A stretch of 36,378 nucleotides of DNA, taken from assembly GCA_026993975.1 (NCBI GenBank), contig JALWRR010000201.1:1-36378 (forward strand), given 5' to 3'. Below the pieces are notes generated by a model that saw only the letters and a list, made by a program, of their open reading frames with translations, ran no database searches and had not been told where the DNA came from. How positions within the stretch are numbered: position 1 is the stretch's first letter; every line of letters starts with the position of its first letter. Positions 1 to 7,903 of this stretch are shown here, in pieces. A program made the position numbers and the translations under genes. Source of the DNA: Promethearchaeati archaeon (GTDB lineage: Archaea > Asgardarchaeota > Njordarchaeia > Njordarchaeales > Njordarchaeaceae).

Positions 1-217
1 GCTGCTCTTTTAATCTCCCCTTAGAATATAGCTTCCTCAAGCTATCCTCTATTCTACTTAAAGCTCTCTTTAGGATACTTTCATCAATATCACGCATCCA
101 TACCTCGTAACCAGCCATGGCAAATACTTGAGCTATTCCATGTCCCATTGTGCCAGCTCCTATAACGCATATCCTCTTAATTCTTTCTAATGATAATGAT
201 TCAGATCCGCTGGACAA
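1..217 (-). CDS. 3-hydroxyacyl-CoA dehydrogenase, N-terminal part (cut by window edge)
   Basis: Oxidises 3-hydroxyacyl-CoA to 3-oxoacyl-CoA with NAD+, in beta-oxidation-type or 4-hydroxybutyrate-type acyl-CoA pathways. Only about the first 72 residues lie in the window. They show the Rossmann entry KRICVIGAGTMGHGIAQVFA followed by the AGYEVWMRDI strand, which is typical of the family. The start is TTG at 217: on the minus strand GGTGT (223-227) sits exactly five bases before it. A GTG at 226 lies inside that Shine-Dalgarno sequence. A TATA-like element at 282-289 (minus strand) would give a leader of roughly 40 nt. The gene diverges from the thiolase. Many crenarchaeal homologues are fused to enoyl-CoA hydratase; that part would lie outside the window. 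Family assignment is firm; substrate is not determined. Confidence 0.85.
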   Translation of the reverse strand, partial: MSSGSESLSLERIKRICVIGAGTMGHGIAQVFAMAGYEVWMRDIDESILKRALSRIEDSLRKLYSKGRLKEQ

Positions 218-407
218 GAAAAACACCCTTTCATAGGGAACTTTGTTTTTTAATACTCATTAGTATGAATCCTAAATTTAGTTTATATTTGTTTACCTAA
301 GAGATGCCCTGCATTATAAATACTCATTAAACATAATTATTAAATAATTAATACAACATTATATTACTTTACGCACTTTCCATCTTTCGAAATCTTTGGT
401 GAGAAAC
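218..407. promoter_or_regulatory. Divergent promoter region between dehydrogenase and thiolase genes
   Basis: A plus-strand TATA-like element (TTATATTA, 359-366) predicts a start of transcription near 388, about 20 nt before the thiolase start. A minus-strand TATA-like element is at 282-289. An 11-base direct repeat AATACTCATTA occurs at 252-262 and 319-329. The first copy is part of the inverted repeat ATACT-catt-AGTAT (253-266), which lies at the predicted minus-strand transcription start. These could be regulator sites, but no regulator is known. Confidence 0.4.
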
Positions 408-1586
408 TTGAGAAAAGTTGCTATAATCGGTTATGGTCATTCTAAATTTGGTAAAAGAACGGACGTAAATTTTTTTGAGTTAGGTTGGGAATCAATAAAA
501 GAAGCAATCAACACAGCTGGTATTTCTCAAGAAGATATAGATTTCGTAGCTTTATCGAACTTTGGTTTATGGAGTTCCGAACCATCTCCAGCAGCATCAA
601 TTCTAGAATATGCAGGTTTAACACCTAAGGAAGTTATTAGAGTAGAGACAGCATGTTCCTCTGGAAGCGCGGCTGTTAAAACAGCTTATATGGCGGTAGC
701 TAGTGGGAGCGCTGATATAGCTCTAGCCATAGGTATAGAGAAGATGCATGAGAGTGGTACCTCAGATGTAGTTGAGTTATTGGGTAGAATCGGTAGTTAT
801 TTCTGGGAGTTCGAGAATTTCGGACCAACATTTGTTGGTTATTACGCTTTATACGCTAATCAATACATGCATAAATACGGTGCAAAGGAAGAGGATTTAG
901 CGAAAATAGCTGTTAAAAATCATTATTACGGTTTCTATAATCCAAAAGCACAATTTAGAAAAAAGATAACGATTGAAGATGTAATGTCATCACCATACAT
1001 AGCTTGGCCACTAAAACTCTACGACTGCTCACCAATAACGGATGGTTCGGCTGCACTAATCCTGGCCTCAGAGGAGGTGGCGAGGAAGCTTACAGATTCT
1101 CCAGTATGGATCAAAGCGATTGAGGGTGCAACAGCAACAGCAAATCTCGCTAAGAGGGATAACTATATAAGTATACCTTCAGCGGTCATAGCTGCTAGAA
1201 AAGCATATAAGAAAGCTGGTATTGATCCAGAGAAACCCTATAAGCATATTGACGTAGCGGAGGTTCACGATTGCTTTACAATTGCTGAAATTATGGCTTA
1301 TGAGGATTTAGGTTTCGCTAAGAGGGGTGAAGGTTTTAAGTTGGCTAGAGAGGAGCAAACATATATAGGGGGTTTAATCCCTGTTAATTTGAGTGGAGGA
1401 CTTAAATCTAAGGGGCATCCTATTGCAGCGACAGGTGTTAGCATGATGGTTGAGTTAACTAAGCAATTGCTTCAGAAAGTTGAATCAGCTAGGCAAGCAC
1501 CAATAAACAATGGCACTGCTTTAGCTCATAATGTCGGGGGTACAGGACATTACGTGTTTGTAACAATCTTATCGCTTAGTAAATAG
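408..1586 (+). CDS. Thiolase-family acetyl-CoA C-acetyltransferase (archaeal type)
   Basis: Condenses or cleaves acetoacetyl-CoA/3-oxoacyl-CoA. The protein has the archaeal thiolase signature: nucleophile cysteine in VETACSSGSAA (about residue 83), an active-site histidine in the EVHDCFT segment, GHPIAATG, and a C-terminal HNVGGTGHYV. About 392 residues is the family's usual length. The start chosen is TTG at 408, because GGTGA at 398-402 lies five bases upstream and the resulting N-terminus (MRKVAIIGYGHSKFG) matches the family. A TTG at 396 and GTG at 399 are upstream, the latter within the Shine-Dalgarno site. The DUF35 gene follows 11 bases later. In methanogens, thiolase, DUF35 protein and HMG-CoA synthase form a channelling complex. 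No HMG-CoA synthase is nearby here, so beta-oxidation or acetoacetyl-CoA cleavage are equally possible roles. Confidence 0.88.
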   Translation: MRKVAIIGYGHSKFGKRTDVNFFELGWESIKEAINTAGISQEDIDFVALSNFGLWSSEPSPAASILEYAGLTPKEVIRVETACSSGSAAVKTAYMAVASGSADIALAIGIEKMHESGTSDVVELLGRIGSYFWEFENFGPTFVGYYALYANQYMHKYGAKEEDLAKIAVKNHYYGFYNPKAQFRKKITIEDVMSSPYIAWPLKLYDCSPITDGSAALILASEEVARKLTDSPVWIKAIEGATATANLAKRDNYISIPSAVIAARKAYKKAGIDPEKPYKHIDVAEVHDCFTIAEIMAYEDLGFAKRGEGFKLAREEQTYIGGLIPVNLSGGLKSKGHPIAATGVSMMVELTKQLLQKVESARQAPINNGTALAHNVGGTGHYVFVTILSLSK

Positions 1587-1597
1587 GGGTGATGAGA

Positions 1598-2092
1598 TTG
1601 AGTAATAATGATGAGAAATCAAGTTATGAAGGTCTTCCAGTAAGCTTGGACAAGAAGCTTGGAGTTCCAGTATGGAATGATGTTAGAGAACTAAAACTAA
1701 GATACAGGATGTCTCTTGGTAAGATCAAGAAGTTCTTCTCTGCATTGTCTGAAGGAAAGATAATGGCAACTAAGTGTAAGCATTGCGGAAGAATATATTT
1801 CCCTCCTCAAGCAGACTGCCCATATTGCATGAGGAGTGACATGGAGTGGGTGGATGTACCTAATGAGGGGGTGCTCGAGACATTCACAATAGTCAATATA
1901 AAGCCAACTACTTTTAGTCATTACGACGACTATGTCTTGGCTATAGCTAGGTTCGGTGATGGTATTAAGGTTCTAGCTTGGTTGAGAGTAGATGAGAAAT
2001 CTAGAGTAAGGATTGGTATGCGTGTGAAATTGACTGTGATTAAGCGGATTCCAGAGGGATACTATACGTTTGAGCTTGAGCCGATCGATTAA
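1598..2092 (+). CDS. DUF35 zinc-ribbon/OB-fold acyl-CoA-binding protein
   Basis: Small partner protein of archaeal thiolases. In characterised complexes the DUF35 protein holds the CoA arm between thiolase and HMG-CoA synthase. It shows an N-terminal helical segment, then a rubredoxin-like zinc ribbon with CKHC and CPYC (cysteines near residues 60, 63, 74 and 77), then the OB-fold beginning at the GVLETFTIVNI segment. The start is TTG at 1598, five bases after GGTGA (1588-1592). A GTG (1589) and ATG (1592) precede it but overlap the Shine-Dalgarno sequence and the thiolase stop context. It is almost certainly co-transcribed with the thiolase. Family confident; exact partner reaction inferred from context. 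Confidence 0.88.
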   Translation: MSNNDEKSSYEGLPVSLDKKLGVPVWNDVRELKLRYRMSLGKIKKFFSALSEGKIMATKCKHCGRIYFPPQADCPYCMRSDMEWVDVPNEGVLETFTIVNIKPTTFSHYDDYVLAIARFGDGIKVLAWLRVDEKSRVRIGMRVKLTVIKRIPEGYYTFELEPID

Positions 2093-2116
2093 TTATCAGT
2101 ACGTTAAATATATCTA

Positions 2117-2422
2117 CTAATGATGCTCATTCATTTCTTTCAATATTAGATCTAATTTATCCCTCGCATTATTATATAGCTTATAGAAATAATTTTTCGC
2201 ACTTGGAGTTCTCAACGATTCTATCACATCCTTAATAGAGTTTAAAGATACTTCCGCGCTTTTTATAATTAACCTAGCGCTATCCATATAGATCCTGTCA
2301 TCAACATCTAACTCGATACCCTTCAATTTCTCGTTTAATAACTCATGAATTTTATCGAGAGTAGCTATGAGAATGCTTAGTTTCCAGAATAAGTATGACG
2401 ATATGTATGGATCTTCAGACAT
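2117..2422 (-). CDS. Small helical hypothetical protein
   Basis: I do not recognise this protein of about 101 residues. It is predicted almost entirely helical, acidic at the start (MSEDPYISS), with a heptad-like hydrophobic pattern suggesting a helical bundle or dimer. It has no cysteine, no signal peptide and no membrane segment. ATG at 2422 is preferred; a TTG three codons upstream (2431) is possible. It is convergent with the DUF35 gene, whose stop lies 24 bases away, and is transcribed alone. The flanking AT-rich stretch provides candidate promoter sequences but no clear Shine-Dalgarno site, so expression may be leaderless. Probably a real gene because composition and lack of overlap fit, but function is unknown. 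Confidence 0.55.
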   Translation of the reverse strand: MSEDPYISSYLFWKLSILIATLDKIHELLNEKLKGIELDVDDRIYMDSARLIIKSAEVSLNSIKDVIESLRTPSAKNYFYKLYNNARDKLDLILKEMNEHH

Positions 2423-2705
2423 TATTATCAATCCGCTAGAATGATCTATTAATATATTTAGTTTATTTTTTATTGAAATTTAAATATTGAATATTTTTTT
2501 AGCATTGATTTTTAATCAAGCTTATCGCGGTGCGGAAATATTTCTTCCCTGAAAATTTCTAGATTTATGTATAATCCTTACGATCTCTATAGGTGGAACT
2601 CCTTGTATTCCCAGAGTTACGTAAAAAAATAGAGAATTAGAGAAAGCTGAATTTAGAAGAAATTTTATATAGTGTTCGCAGAGTTTTTGTTTCTTGAATA
2701 AGTAA

Positions 2706-3221
2706 ATGTTTATTGCGCTCTTTTTGGGCGCTAGATTGAATAATGACCTTATCCTGGAAGTGTTTGATTTGAAACAATATTGGAGTGTTTTATTGAAAGA
2801 GCCGATTAGAAATATAGTTGATTTAAATAAAATAGAGTTCATTGATGTCAGGGAGATATATAATAATTATGTTGGGTTCGAGAAATCGGTGCTACTAGAG
2901 CTGGTGGAAAACTTTAATAAGTTTAATAATTACGAGAGCAAAACAATGATTAGCGAGGTTAAATCTCCTGAGGGAGAAGATCTAAGCGATAGACCAATAT
3001 TAAGCCTAGTCGGGGTGGATAAAAATAATTTAAGATTCGGGATTCTTATCTATCTGAGTGATAAAGATGCGGTTATTTTAGGGTTATGGCCAAAACAATT
3101 CTTCGATGCTGTGAAAAGTGATGAGAATGTGCTTATTGGTGCAATAGTTGCTTTTCTTAAAGCTCCAGAAAACTGGAAACAAGTTTTATTAATCCTACCA
3201 GCTAGTCTAGAGATAAATTAG
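2706..3221 (+). CDS. Hypothetical protein, mixed alpha/beta
   Basis: Unrecognised soluble protein of about 171 residues. The N-terminal half is mainly helical (KSVLLELVENFNKF). The C-terminal half alternates strands and helices (RPILSLVGVDKNN, LRFGILIYLSDKDAVILGLW, then VLLILPASLEIN), giving the impression of a small alpha/beta domain. No catalytic motif, cysteine cluster or membrane helix is visible. ATG at 2706 has no clear Shine-Dalgarno site, but a TATA-like TTTATAT at 2664-2670 would start transcription near 2693. TTG at 2736 is an alternative start. The gene is followed by a small hairpin and T-run. Neighbours are equally anonymous. Real gene likely; function unknown. Confidence 0.6.
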   Translation: MFIALFLGARLNNDLILEVFDLKQYWSVLLKEPIRNIVDLNKIEFIDVREIYNNYVGFEKSVLLELVENFNKFNNYESKTMISEVKSPEGEDLSDRPILSLVGVDKNNLRFGILIYLSDKDAVILGLWPKQFFDAVKSDENVLIGAIVAFLKAPENWKQVLLILPASLEIN

Positions 3222-3236
3222 GTAAAGCAGGGTTCT

Positions 3237-3267
3237 CCCATTTTATGGGGTGTTTAAGGAGTTTTTT
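3237..3267 (+). terminator. Possible terminator: short hairpin and T-run
   Basis: CCCAT-TTT-ATGGG (3237-3249) forms a perfect 5-bp stem, 15 bases after the upstream stop codon, and a run of six T follows at 3262-3267. Archaeal termination depends mostly on the T-run; the hairpin may be incidental. Confidence 0.35.
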
Positions 3268-3475
3268 CTCATATAACATTGCCTAATTAGCTATATTAAC
3301 GCTTCTGCGGGTAATTAAGAGTCATGTTCAATTTTTAAGGAAAAATTTAAAATTAAATCATGGTTTTTATATTGCGTCGTTCAAGCAACGTTTATTCGAT
3401 AATATTTATCATCCAAAGTATAATAAAGATAAAATTCTCGAAATCAAAATTTTTCTAAGATATTTAGGTGTTATT

Positions 3476-3790
3476 ATGAATGAAAAGTTTGATGAAAGAG
3501 TTCGGGAAGAGGCCCTCTTTTTAGTTTCCTCAGCTAGAGATTACCTCAAGAAACTGAATACGTTTCTAGAAAAGCTTAAGATAGAGGATTTCATGAAGAC
3601 TCTAGAGCAATTACATAGAGCGTTTGGTGAGATTCTAGGCTTAACCAAATATATGCAGGAGAACATGGATAAGTTCAGTGAGACATATTACTCAGTTATG
3701 AACGAGATGCAACTTATCTTGCAAGAGACATTTAATATAACTGAAAGCTTCATTAGAGAGTTAAAAAAGAGAATTAATAATGTGTCATAA
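3476..3790 (+). CDS. Small helical hypothetical protein
   Basis: Unrecognised protein of 104 residues, predicted to be three or four long amphipathic helices (VREEALFLVSSARDYLKK, FMKTLEQLHRAFGEI, and a C-terminal FIRELKKRI). It has no cysteine, membrane segment or signal sequence. A helical-bundle or adaptor-like protein is plausible. GGTG at 3467-3470 lies five bases before the ATG, supporting this start. It is convergent with fixX, with 37 bases between stops. It resembles the other small helical protein at 2117-2422 in size and composition, but I see no convincing alignment between them. Confidence 0.65.
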   Translation: MNEKFDERVREEALFLVSSARDYLKKLNTFLEKLKIEDFMKTLEQLHRAFGEILGLTKYMQENMDKFSETYYSVMNEMQLILQETFNITESFIRELKKRINNVS

Positions 3791-3827
3791 AGAGCTATTA
3801 TTGTCACACAGTATTAAAGAGATATAA

Positions 3828-4121
3828 TTAACCAAATCTATATTGTACGCCGAACCCTCCCCTAGGATGATTCCATTTAACTGCATCATTTGGACAAGCT
3901 ACCCTGCAAGAACCGCATTCTAAGCAGCCCTCATAATTAAACTGTATCTTCCCATTTTCATCAAGCGTATATAGGTTTGCTGGACACACATATAGACAGG
4001 GCTTTAAATCGCATGTATCGCACTTAGATACATCAACAATTATGTGTGGTTCCTCATCGACATTAAATACAACGAGAGCAAGCCTCTCTTCAATGCTTAA
4101 CTTTTTCTCGACATTACTCAT
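3828..4121 (-). CDS. fixX: FixX-type ferredoxin subunit of bifurcating ETF complex
   Basis: Carries electrons from the flavoprotein FixC onward in the FixABCX (EtfABCX) complex. It has two [4Fe-4S] motifs: cysteines at about residues 34, 37, 42 and 46 (CDTC...PC...CP) and at 66, 69, 72 and 76 (CLECGSCRVACP). The preceding FNYEGCLECG context is diagnostic for FixX. Length of 97 residues is normal. Its ATG overlaps the fixC stop (ATGA), with GGTGA seven bases upstream, so it is translationally coupled and the last gene of the operon. Assignment is strong from both motif and synteny. Confidence 0.92.
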   Translation of the reverse strand: MSNVEKKLSIEERLALVVFNVDEEPHIIVDVSKCDTCDLKPCLYVCPANLYTLDENGKIQFNYEGCLECGSCRVACPNDAVKWNHPRGGFGVQYRFG

Positions 4122-5401
4122 ATAGATCTCACCGCCCTTAATCCATCTCTAATCAGCCCGAGAAGAGAGATTTTCTTCTTTTTCATGATTCCCCTTAGGG
4201 TTGGATATAGTCTTCTGGGGTTACCATCAACCGTTAGTATCTCTCTGAAGAAATCATTCAATAATTCGGGATACTTGGTGTATATTCTCTCATTCGATAG
4301 AAACTCTGGAGCTTTTCTGAATGCTTCTAGCTCCCGGTATATGAAGCTATTCCTAAGCTTTTTTAGATATATCGATAAAGCATTTCTGTCGCTTCCTCCC
4401 TTGCTATGGGCTTCCAGGATAGTATCAGCTGCAATCTTGCCAGATTCAATAGCGAAATCAACGCCTCTAACAATTAACCCAGTATTTAACTCGAATCCAG
4501 CTGCTGCCCCAATAACTAAGTAGCCATCTCCAACAAGATATCTATCTGGTAGTTTTCCTCGCTCAACAACGAAGTGAGCTGAGTACTCTATCATGTACGA
4601 GTCTTTTAGTAAGCGTTTTAGTAAGGGATGCATTCTGAACTCTTCCACTATATCATACATCTTGATCCTCTTTCTCGCTGGCTCATCCAGCCTAACAACA
4701 ACGCCTAGCGCTACTTCGTTCTTCATAGTGTATAGGAATCCTCCACCTATGGCCCCTAAAGATGGGTAACCAACTAGTAATGCTGCAACGCCCTCATCAT
4801 CATTAACACCGAATCTCTCATTGATCTTTTCGGAATCTAATCTAAATACCTCTTTGACACCTAGAGCAACTTCATTAGGTTTAGTTTTAGGTTTGAGGTT
4901 AAGGGAATCTAGTAGAACGGTGTTTGCGCCTTCCGCAATTACTACATAATCAGCTATTAATTTATCCTCTCCAGCTATCACACCCTTAACTTTCTTGTTC
5001 TCTATTATTAATGAATCCACCCGCACACCATTAGCTATCAAAGCGCCTGCATTCTCAGCCTTCTCCCCAAGCCACTTCACAAATTTAGTTAAGTATGCAG
5101 TGAAGCTCTCTTCTAAAAATCCTTTATCAGCGAAAAACTCTACCTTAACTGCACTATCTCTGGTCATAAAGTACAATTGCTCTTTTCTAACCCATCTCTC
5201 TATTGGAGCTTCATCCTTATACTCTGGGAAATACTTCTTTAGGACATGGCTATAGATTCTTCCACCATAAACATTCTTAGCCCCTAATTCGGAGGCCTTA
5301 TCTAATATCACTACATCTAAACCACTCTTAGCAAGGAAGTATCCCGCTGTTAAACCGCTTGGCCCAGCTCCAATAATAGCTACATCAAATTTCTCTGACA
5401 A
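4118..5401 (-). CDS. fixC: FixC, ETF-quinone-oxidoreductase-like flavoprotein
   Basis: FAD subunit of the FixABCX complex, accepting one electron branch from FixAB and passing it with FixX to a quinone. It begins with the dinucleotide fold DVAIIGAGPSGLTAGYFLAKSGL and an acidic end of strand two (VVILDK). A second FAD contact appears in VGDGYLVIGAAAGFELNTG, and a C-terminal helical part matches the geranylgeranyl-reductase/ETF-QO family. Length of 427 residues is as expected. The start is TTG at 5401, four bases after the fixB stop region, with a GAGGG ribosome site overlapping the end of fixB. The FixA-B-C-X order rules out a stand-alone geranylgeranyl reductase. The C-terminus is strongly basic and may contact the membrane. 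Confidence 0.9.
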   Translation of the reverse strand: MSEKFDVAIIGAGPSGLTAGYFLAKSGLDVVILDKASELGAKNVYGGRIYSHVLKKYFPEYKDEAPIERWVRKEQLYFMTRDSAVKVEFFADKGFLEESFTAYLTKFVKWLGEKAENAGALIANGVRVDSLIIENKKVKGVIAGEDKLIADYVVIAEGANTVLLDSLNLKPKTKPNEVALGVKEVFRLDSEKINERFGVNDDEGVAALLVGYPSLGAIGGGFLYTMKNEVALGVVVRLDEPARKRIKMYDIVEEFRMHPLLKRLLKDSYMIEYSAHFVVERGKLPDRYLVGDGYLVIGAAAGFELNTGLIVRGVDFAIESGKIAADTILEAHSKGGSDRNALSIYLKKLRNSFIYRELEAFRKAPEFLSNERIYTKYPELLNDFFREILTVDGNPRRLYPTLRGIMKKKKISLLGLIRDGLRAVRSI

Positions 5402-5404
5402 TAC

Positions 5405-6358
5405 TTAACCCTCTTTGATCTTTTTTAGTTTCTCTATTAATTTGGGTAATACTTGATATAGATCACCTATTACGCCATAATCCGCAAACTTGAAGATCGG
5501 TGCCTCTGAATCCTTATTTATTGCTACGATAATTTTTGATTCCCTTATACCTGAAGTATGCTGTGGTTGACCAGATATTCCAGCAGCGATATATAATTTA
5601 GGCCTTATACTTACTCCCGAGATACCTATCCACTCTGAAGCCCATCCATAATCAGCTGCAAGTGGGCGGGTCACACCCCATGCGCCTCCTAGGATACTCG
5701 CTAGCTCTTTTAACATCTCTAAATCCTCTTTCTTTCGAATACCTCTGCCACCACCAATCACTACATCTGCCTCATCTAGTTTGATTCCTTCCTCAACAGC
5801 TTTTGGAACGAACTCAGTTAATTCTAGAGTTATATCGCTTAAATCAATTGTTCTCTGGATTACTTCAGCTGTTCCTCCTTCTCCTCTAGCCTTAAAAACT
5901 CCTGGCTTAATTAATAACACTGCTTTATCTCCTTTAACTTCCTCCTTAGCTAGAGCTTTCCCCGAATAAACAGGTCTCTCTGCAATTATTTTTCCATTAT
6001 CAAGCTCTAATTTAGATACATCCACAATTAATCCCGCATTGATTTTAGAAGCTATTAGACCACTAAGAATCTTATTCTTGTAACTAGAGTTCATCAGGAC
6101 ATATTTAACATTGAATTCACCGATAGCTTCCTGTAAAGCCTTTAGATATGCGACTGGATTATAATTATTGAGTCCCTCAGAACTATACACAAGGATCTTG
6201 CTGAATCCTAGGTCAGCTATATTATTTACTTGATCAGCATTATTAGCCCCTATAACAAGGCCAATAATTTCGCCTCCGAAACCCTCCTTAAATAGCTTTC
6301 CAGCACTTATTAATTCTCCATAAAGATTAATTTTGTCTGAGTAAATCAAGATGCTCAT
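5405..6358 (-). CDS. fixB: FixB, electron-transfer flavoprotein alpha subunit
   Basis: Alpha subunit of the bifurcating electron-transfer flavoprotein. The N-terminal domain (about 1-180) has the ETF alpha/beta fold. The C-terminal FAD-binding domain contains GGGRGI, VTRPLAADYGWA, the adenine/phosphate-contacting GISGQPQHTSGI and AINKDSEAPIFKFADYGVIGDL, all hallmarks of EtfA. Length of 317 residues is normal. The ATG overlaps the fixA stop (ATGA) behind a strong GGAGG site, so it is coupled to fixA. With fixA, fixC and fixX present it belongs to the bifurcating group, described in Pyrobaculum and diazotrophs, rather than to a conventional ETF. Confidence 0.92.
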   Translation of the reverse strand: MSILIYSDKINLYGELISAGKLFKEGFGGEIIGLVIGANNADQVNNIADLGFSKILVYSSEGLNNYNPVAYLKALQEAIGEFNVKYVLMNSSYKNKILSGLIASKINAGLIVDVSKLELDNGKIIAERPVYSGKALAKEEVKGDKAVLLIKPGVFKARGEGGTAEVIQRTIDLSDITLELTEFVPKAVEEGIKLDEADVVIGGGRGIRKKEDLEMLKELASILGGAWGVTRPLAADYGWASEWIGISGVSIRPKLYIAAGISGQPQHTSGIRESKIIVAINKDSEAPIFKFADYGVIGDLYQVLPKLIEKLKKIKEG

Positions 6359-7131
6359 AAGACTCCCTCCTCCTTTAAGTAATTAATCAATTTATCTATA
6401 ACCTCATCGAGCTTTGAGGGATCAGAAGCATCTAATATCACTTGCTTTCTCTTCTCCTCATAAGCCTTAACATCAGTAGTAATTACTAGATCGCTGATTT
6501 CCCCTAAGCCTAGATCAGAGACAGAAAGCTCATTTATCTTCTTTCTCTTGGCTCTGAGAATATCCTTTAATTTAGGTATCCTCGGTTCATTTATCTCTAG
6601 AGTGACTGTCACAACCACAGGCATCTTTGACTTATATGTGTATTTACCATCATCTAGAGCGGATTCAGCAGTAATCTCGTTATTCTCCACATCTAGTTTG
6701 CTCACGAAAGGTATTATTGGAATGTTCAATAAGCTAGCGATTCTAGCCCCTAATGTCCCACTGAAACTATCTGTAGAAGCACCACCAAGCATAACTAAAT
6801 CAAAGGGTCCTTTTGATTCATAGAACTTACTGAATACATTAGCTATGAATCCTGTATCATGAAATTCCTCAACTGGGATTAAATATGCCTCGTCCGCACC
6901 CATAGCGTACGCTTCAAGAAGTATCTTGTTTGCTTCTTTAGGACCTATACAGAGCACTACTACTTCCCCACCATGCTTCTCCTTAATCCTTATTGCTTCC
7001 TCAAGGGCTCTCTTATCCATATCACCCATTTTTTTAGGGGTCTCATCAAGCAGAATCTCTCTTGTTTTTGGGTCTATTGATAGGTTCTCAACTTGAAGCG
7101 AATACTTAATACCAACAAGAGTTCTAACCAT
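6355..7131 (-). CDS. fixA: FixA, electron-transfer flavoprotein beta subunit
   Basis: Beta subunit of the bifurcating ETF and first gene of the operon. In characterised complexes FixAB oxidises NADH and splits the electrons between quinone (via FixCX) and low-potential ferredoxin/flavodoxin. Visible features are the N-terminal VGIKYSLQ strand, a DKRALEEAIRIKEKHGGEVVVLCIGP segment (AANTIGGER-fold family), and the LLGGASTDSFSGTLGARIA-like flavin/AMP-contacting stretch. The start is taken as ATG at 7131, with a GTGGGG ribosome site upstream; a GTG at 7143 is an alternative that overlaps that site. Length is about 258 residues. The upstream 320-base spacer carries TATA-like elements on this strand. 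Confidence 0.9.
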   Translation of the reverse strand: MVRTLVGIKYSLQVENLSIDPKTREILLDETPKKMGDMDKRALEEAIRIKEKHGGEVVVLCIGPKEANKILLEAYAMGADEAYLIPVEEFHDTGFIANVFSKFYESKGPFDLVMLGGASTDSFSGTLGARIASLLNIPIIPFVSKLDVENNEITAESALDDGKYTYKSKMPVVVTVTLEINEPRIPKLKDILRAKRKKINELSVSDLGLGEISDLVITTDVKAYEEKRKQVILDASDPSKLDEVIDKLINYLKEEGVL

Positions 7132-7454
7132 GCTTATCCCCACTCAGAGAGCTAAAGAACTGCAATTAATATAGATTCATCAAAAACATATAATTATAAC
7201 GGCTATACAATATCATTAAATAAATACCGGGATAGATTTCTGGTCAGCTACTAGCGAGATCTGTATAACCCTAGAGAAATAATTAATCATGCTAAAACAA
7301 AATTTGTATAGATTATATAGTATCAATGTTAGTAAAGCGTAAAGCTTTAATATGACATAAGATAGTTATTGTTTCTAGTGTATGAAATTAAAATGTGTTA
7401 ACTTATACAATTTTTAACAAATAATGAAATTTGATAAATGAGAGATGATAAGGA
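7132..7454. promoter_or_regulatory. Divergent spacer upstream of fixABCX and a winged-helix gene
   Basis: No gene seen. On the minus strand, TATA-like elements occur around 7185-7198 and 7165-7175, suited to fixA. On the plus strand, CTTATACAA near 7400-7408 suits the winged-helix gene. A locally GC-richer stretch (about 7227-7290) can form a five-base-pair stem with one G-T pair (ACCGG/CTGGT), but no RNA family is recognisable. The adjacent winged-helix protein could regulate both promoters; this is inference only. Confidence 0.35.
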
Positions 7455-7769
7455 ATGAGGAAATATAGAGTTGCGGATAAGTATAAGGCAATAAAGGTTA
7501 TAGATCCATATTCAATAGCTATAATTCTAGCGTTGAGGGAGGGAAGCAAGAACATTACCTTGGTTAACTTATCAGCAACAGAGTACGCTGAGATGACTAT
7601 AGCCACAACCATAAAAAAGTTAAGGGAGTTAGCTAAGTACGGTTTAGTTGAATGGAAGGAATCATCTATTGGCAGGGGAATAAAAGAGAAGACATATAAG
7701 TTGACAGAGAGAGGAATGGCTCTAGCTGATGCATTAGCAAAAGTTTTGGGAATTAATAGTAAGCAGTAG
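7455..7769 (+). CDS. Winged-helix DNA-binding protein
   Basis: Probable transcription regulator of 104 residues. It is one winged helix-turn-helix: a helix containing SIAIILALREGSKN, a second segment EYAEMTIATTIKKLRELAKYGLVEW that reads as recognition helix plus start of the wing, then KEKTYKLTERGMALADALAKV as the wing strand and last helix. This layout is common in archaeal HxlR/PadR/MarR-like regulators. No effector domain or cysteines are present. ATG at 7455 is preceded by a GATGAT/AAGGA-like site. It diverges from the fix operon, so that operon and its own gene are the obvious candidate targets, but no operator was identified. A T-rich stretch follows the stop. Confidence 0.8.
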   Translation: MRKYRVADKYKAIKVIDPYSIAIILALREGSKNITLVNLSATEYAEMTIATTIKKLRELAKYGLVEWKESSIGRGIKEKTYKLTERGMALADALAKVLGINSKQ

Positions 7770-7774
7770 ATGAG

Positions 7775-7815
7775 ATTTTTTACTCTGAGCGGACAATTTT
7801 TAATATTTCCTCTCA
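7775..7815 (+). terminator. T-rich candidate terminator
   Basis: Two T-runs (six T at about 7776-7782 and five T near 7796) directly follow the stop of the winged-helix gene, before the promoter of the helicase gene. This suits archaeal T-run termination. Confidence 0.3.
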
Positions 7816-7903
7816 TACCGTTCCTTACCCTAATAGTTATAAATCATTTTTCTTTCTTTCATATTATATTGATCAACATCAGTTTTACCTTAGGTTTAGT
7901 AAA

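Noticed and set aside
2522-2842. Minus-strand open frame of 106 codons between 2522 and 2842
   Set aside because: It overlaps the start of the plus-strand gene at 2706, has low-complexity serine/phenylalanine/isoleucine composition, no ribosome site and no recognisable domain.
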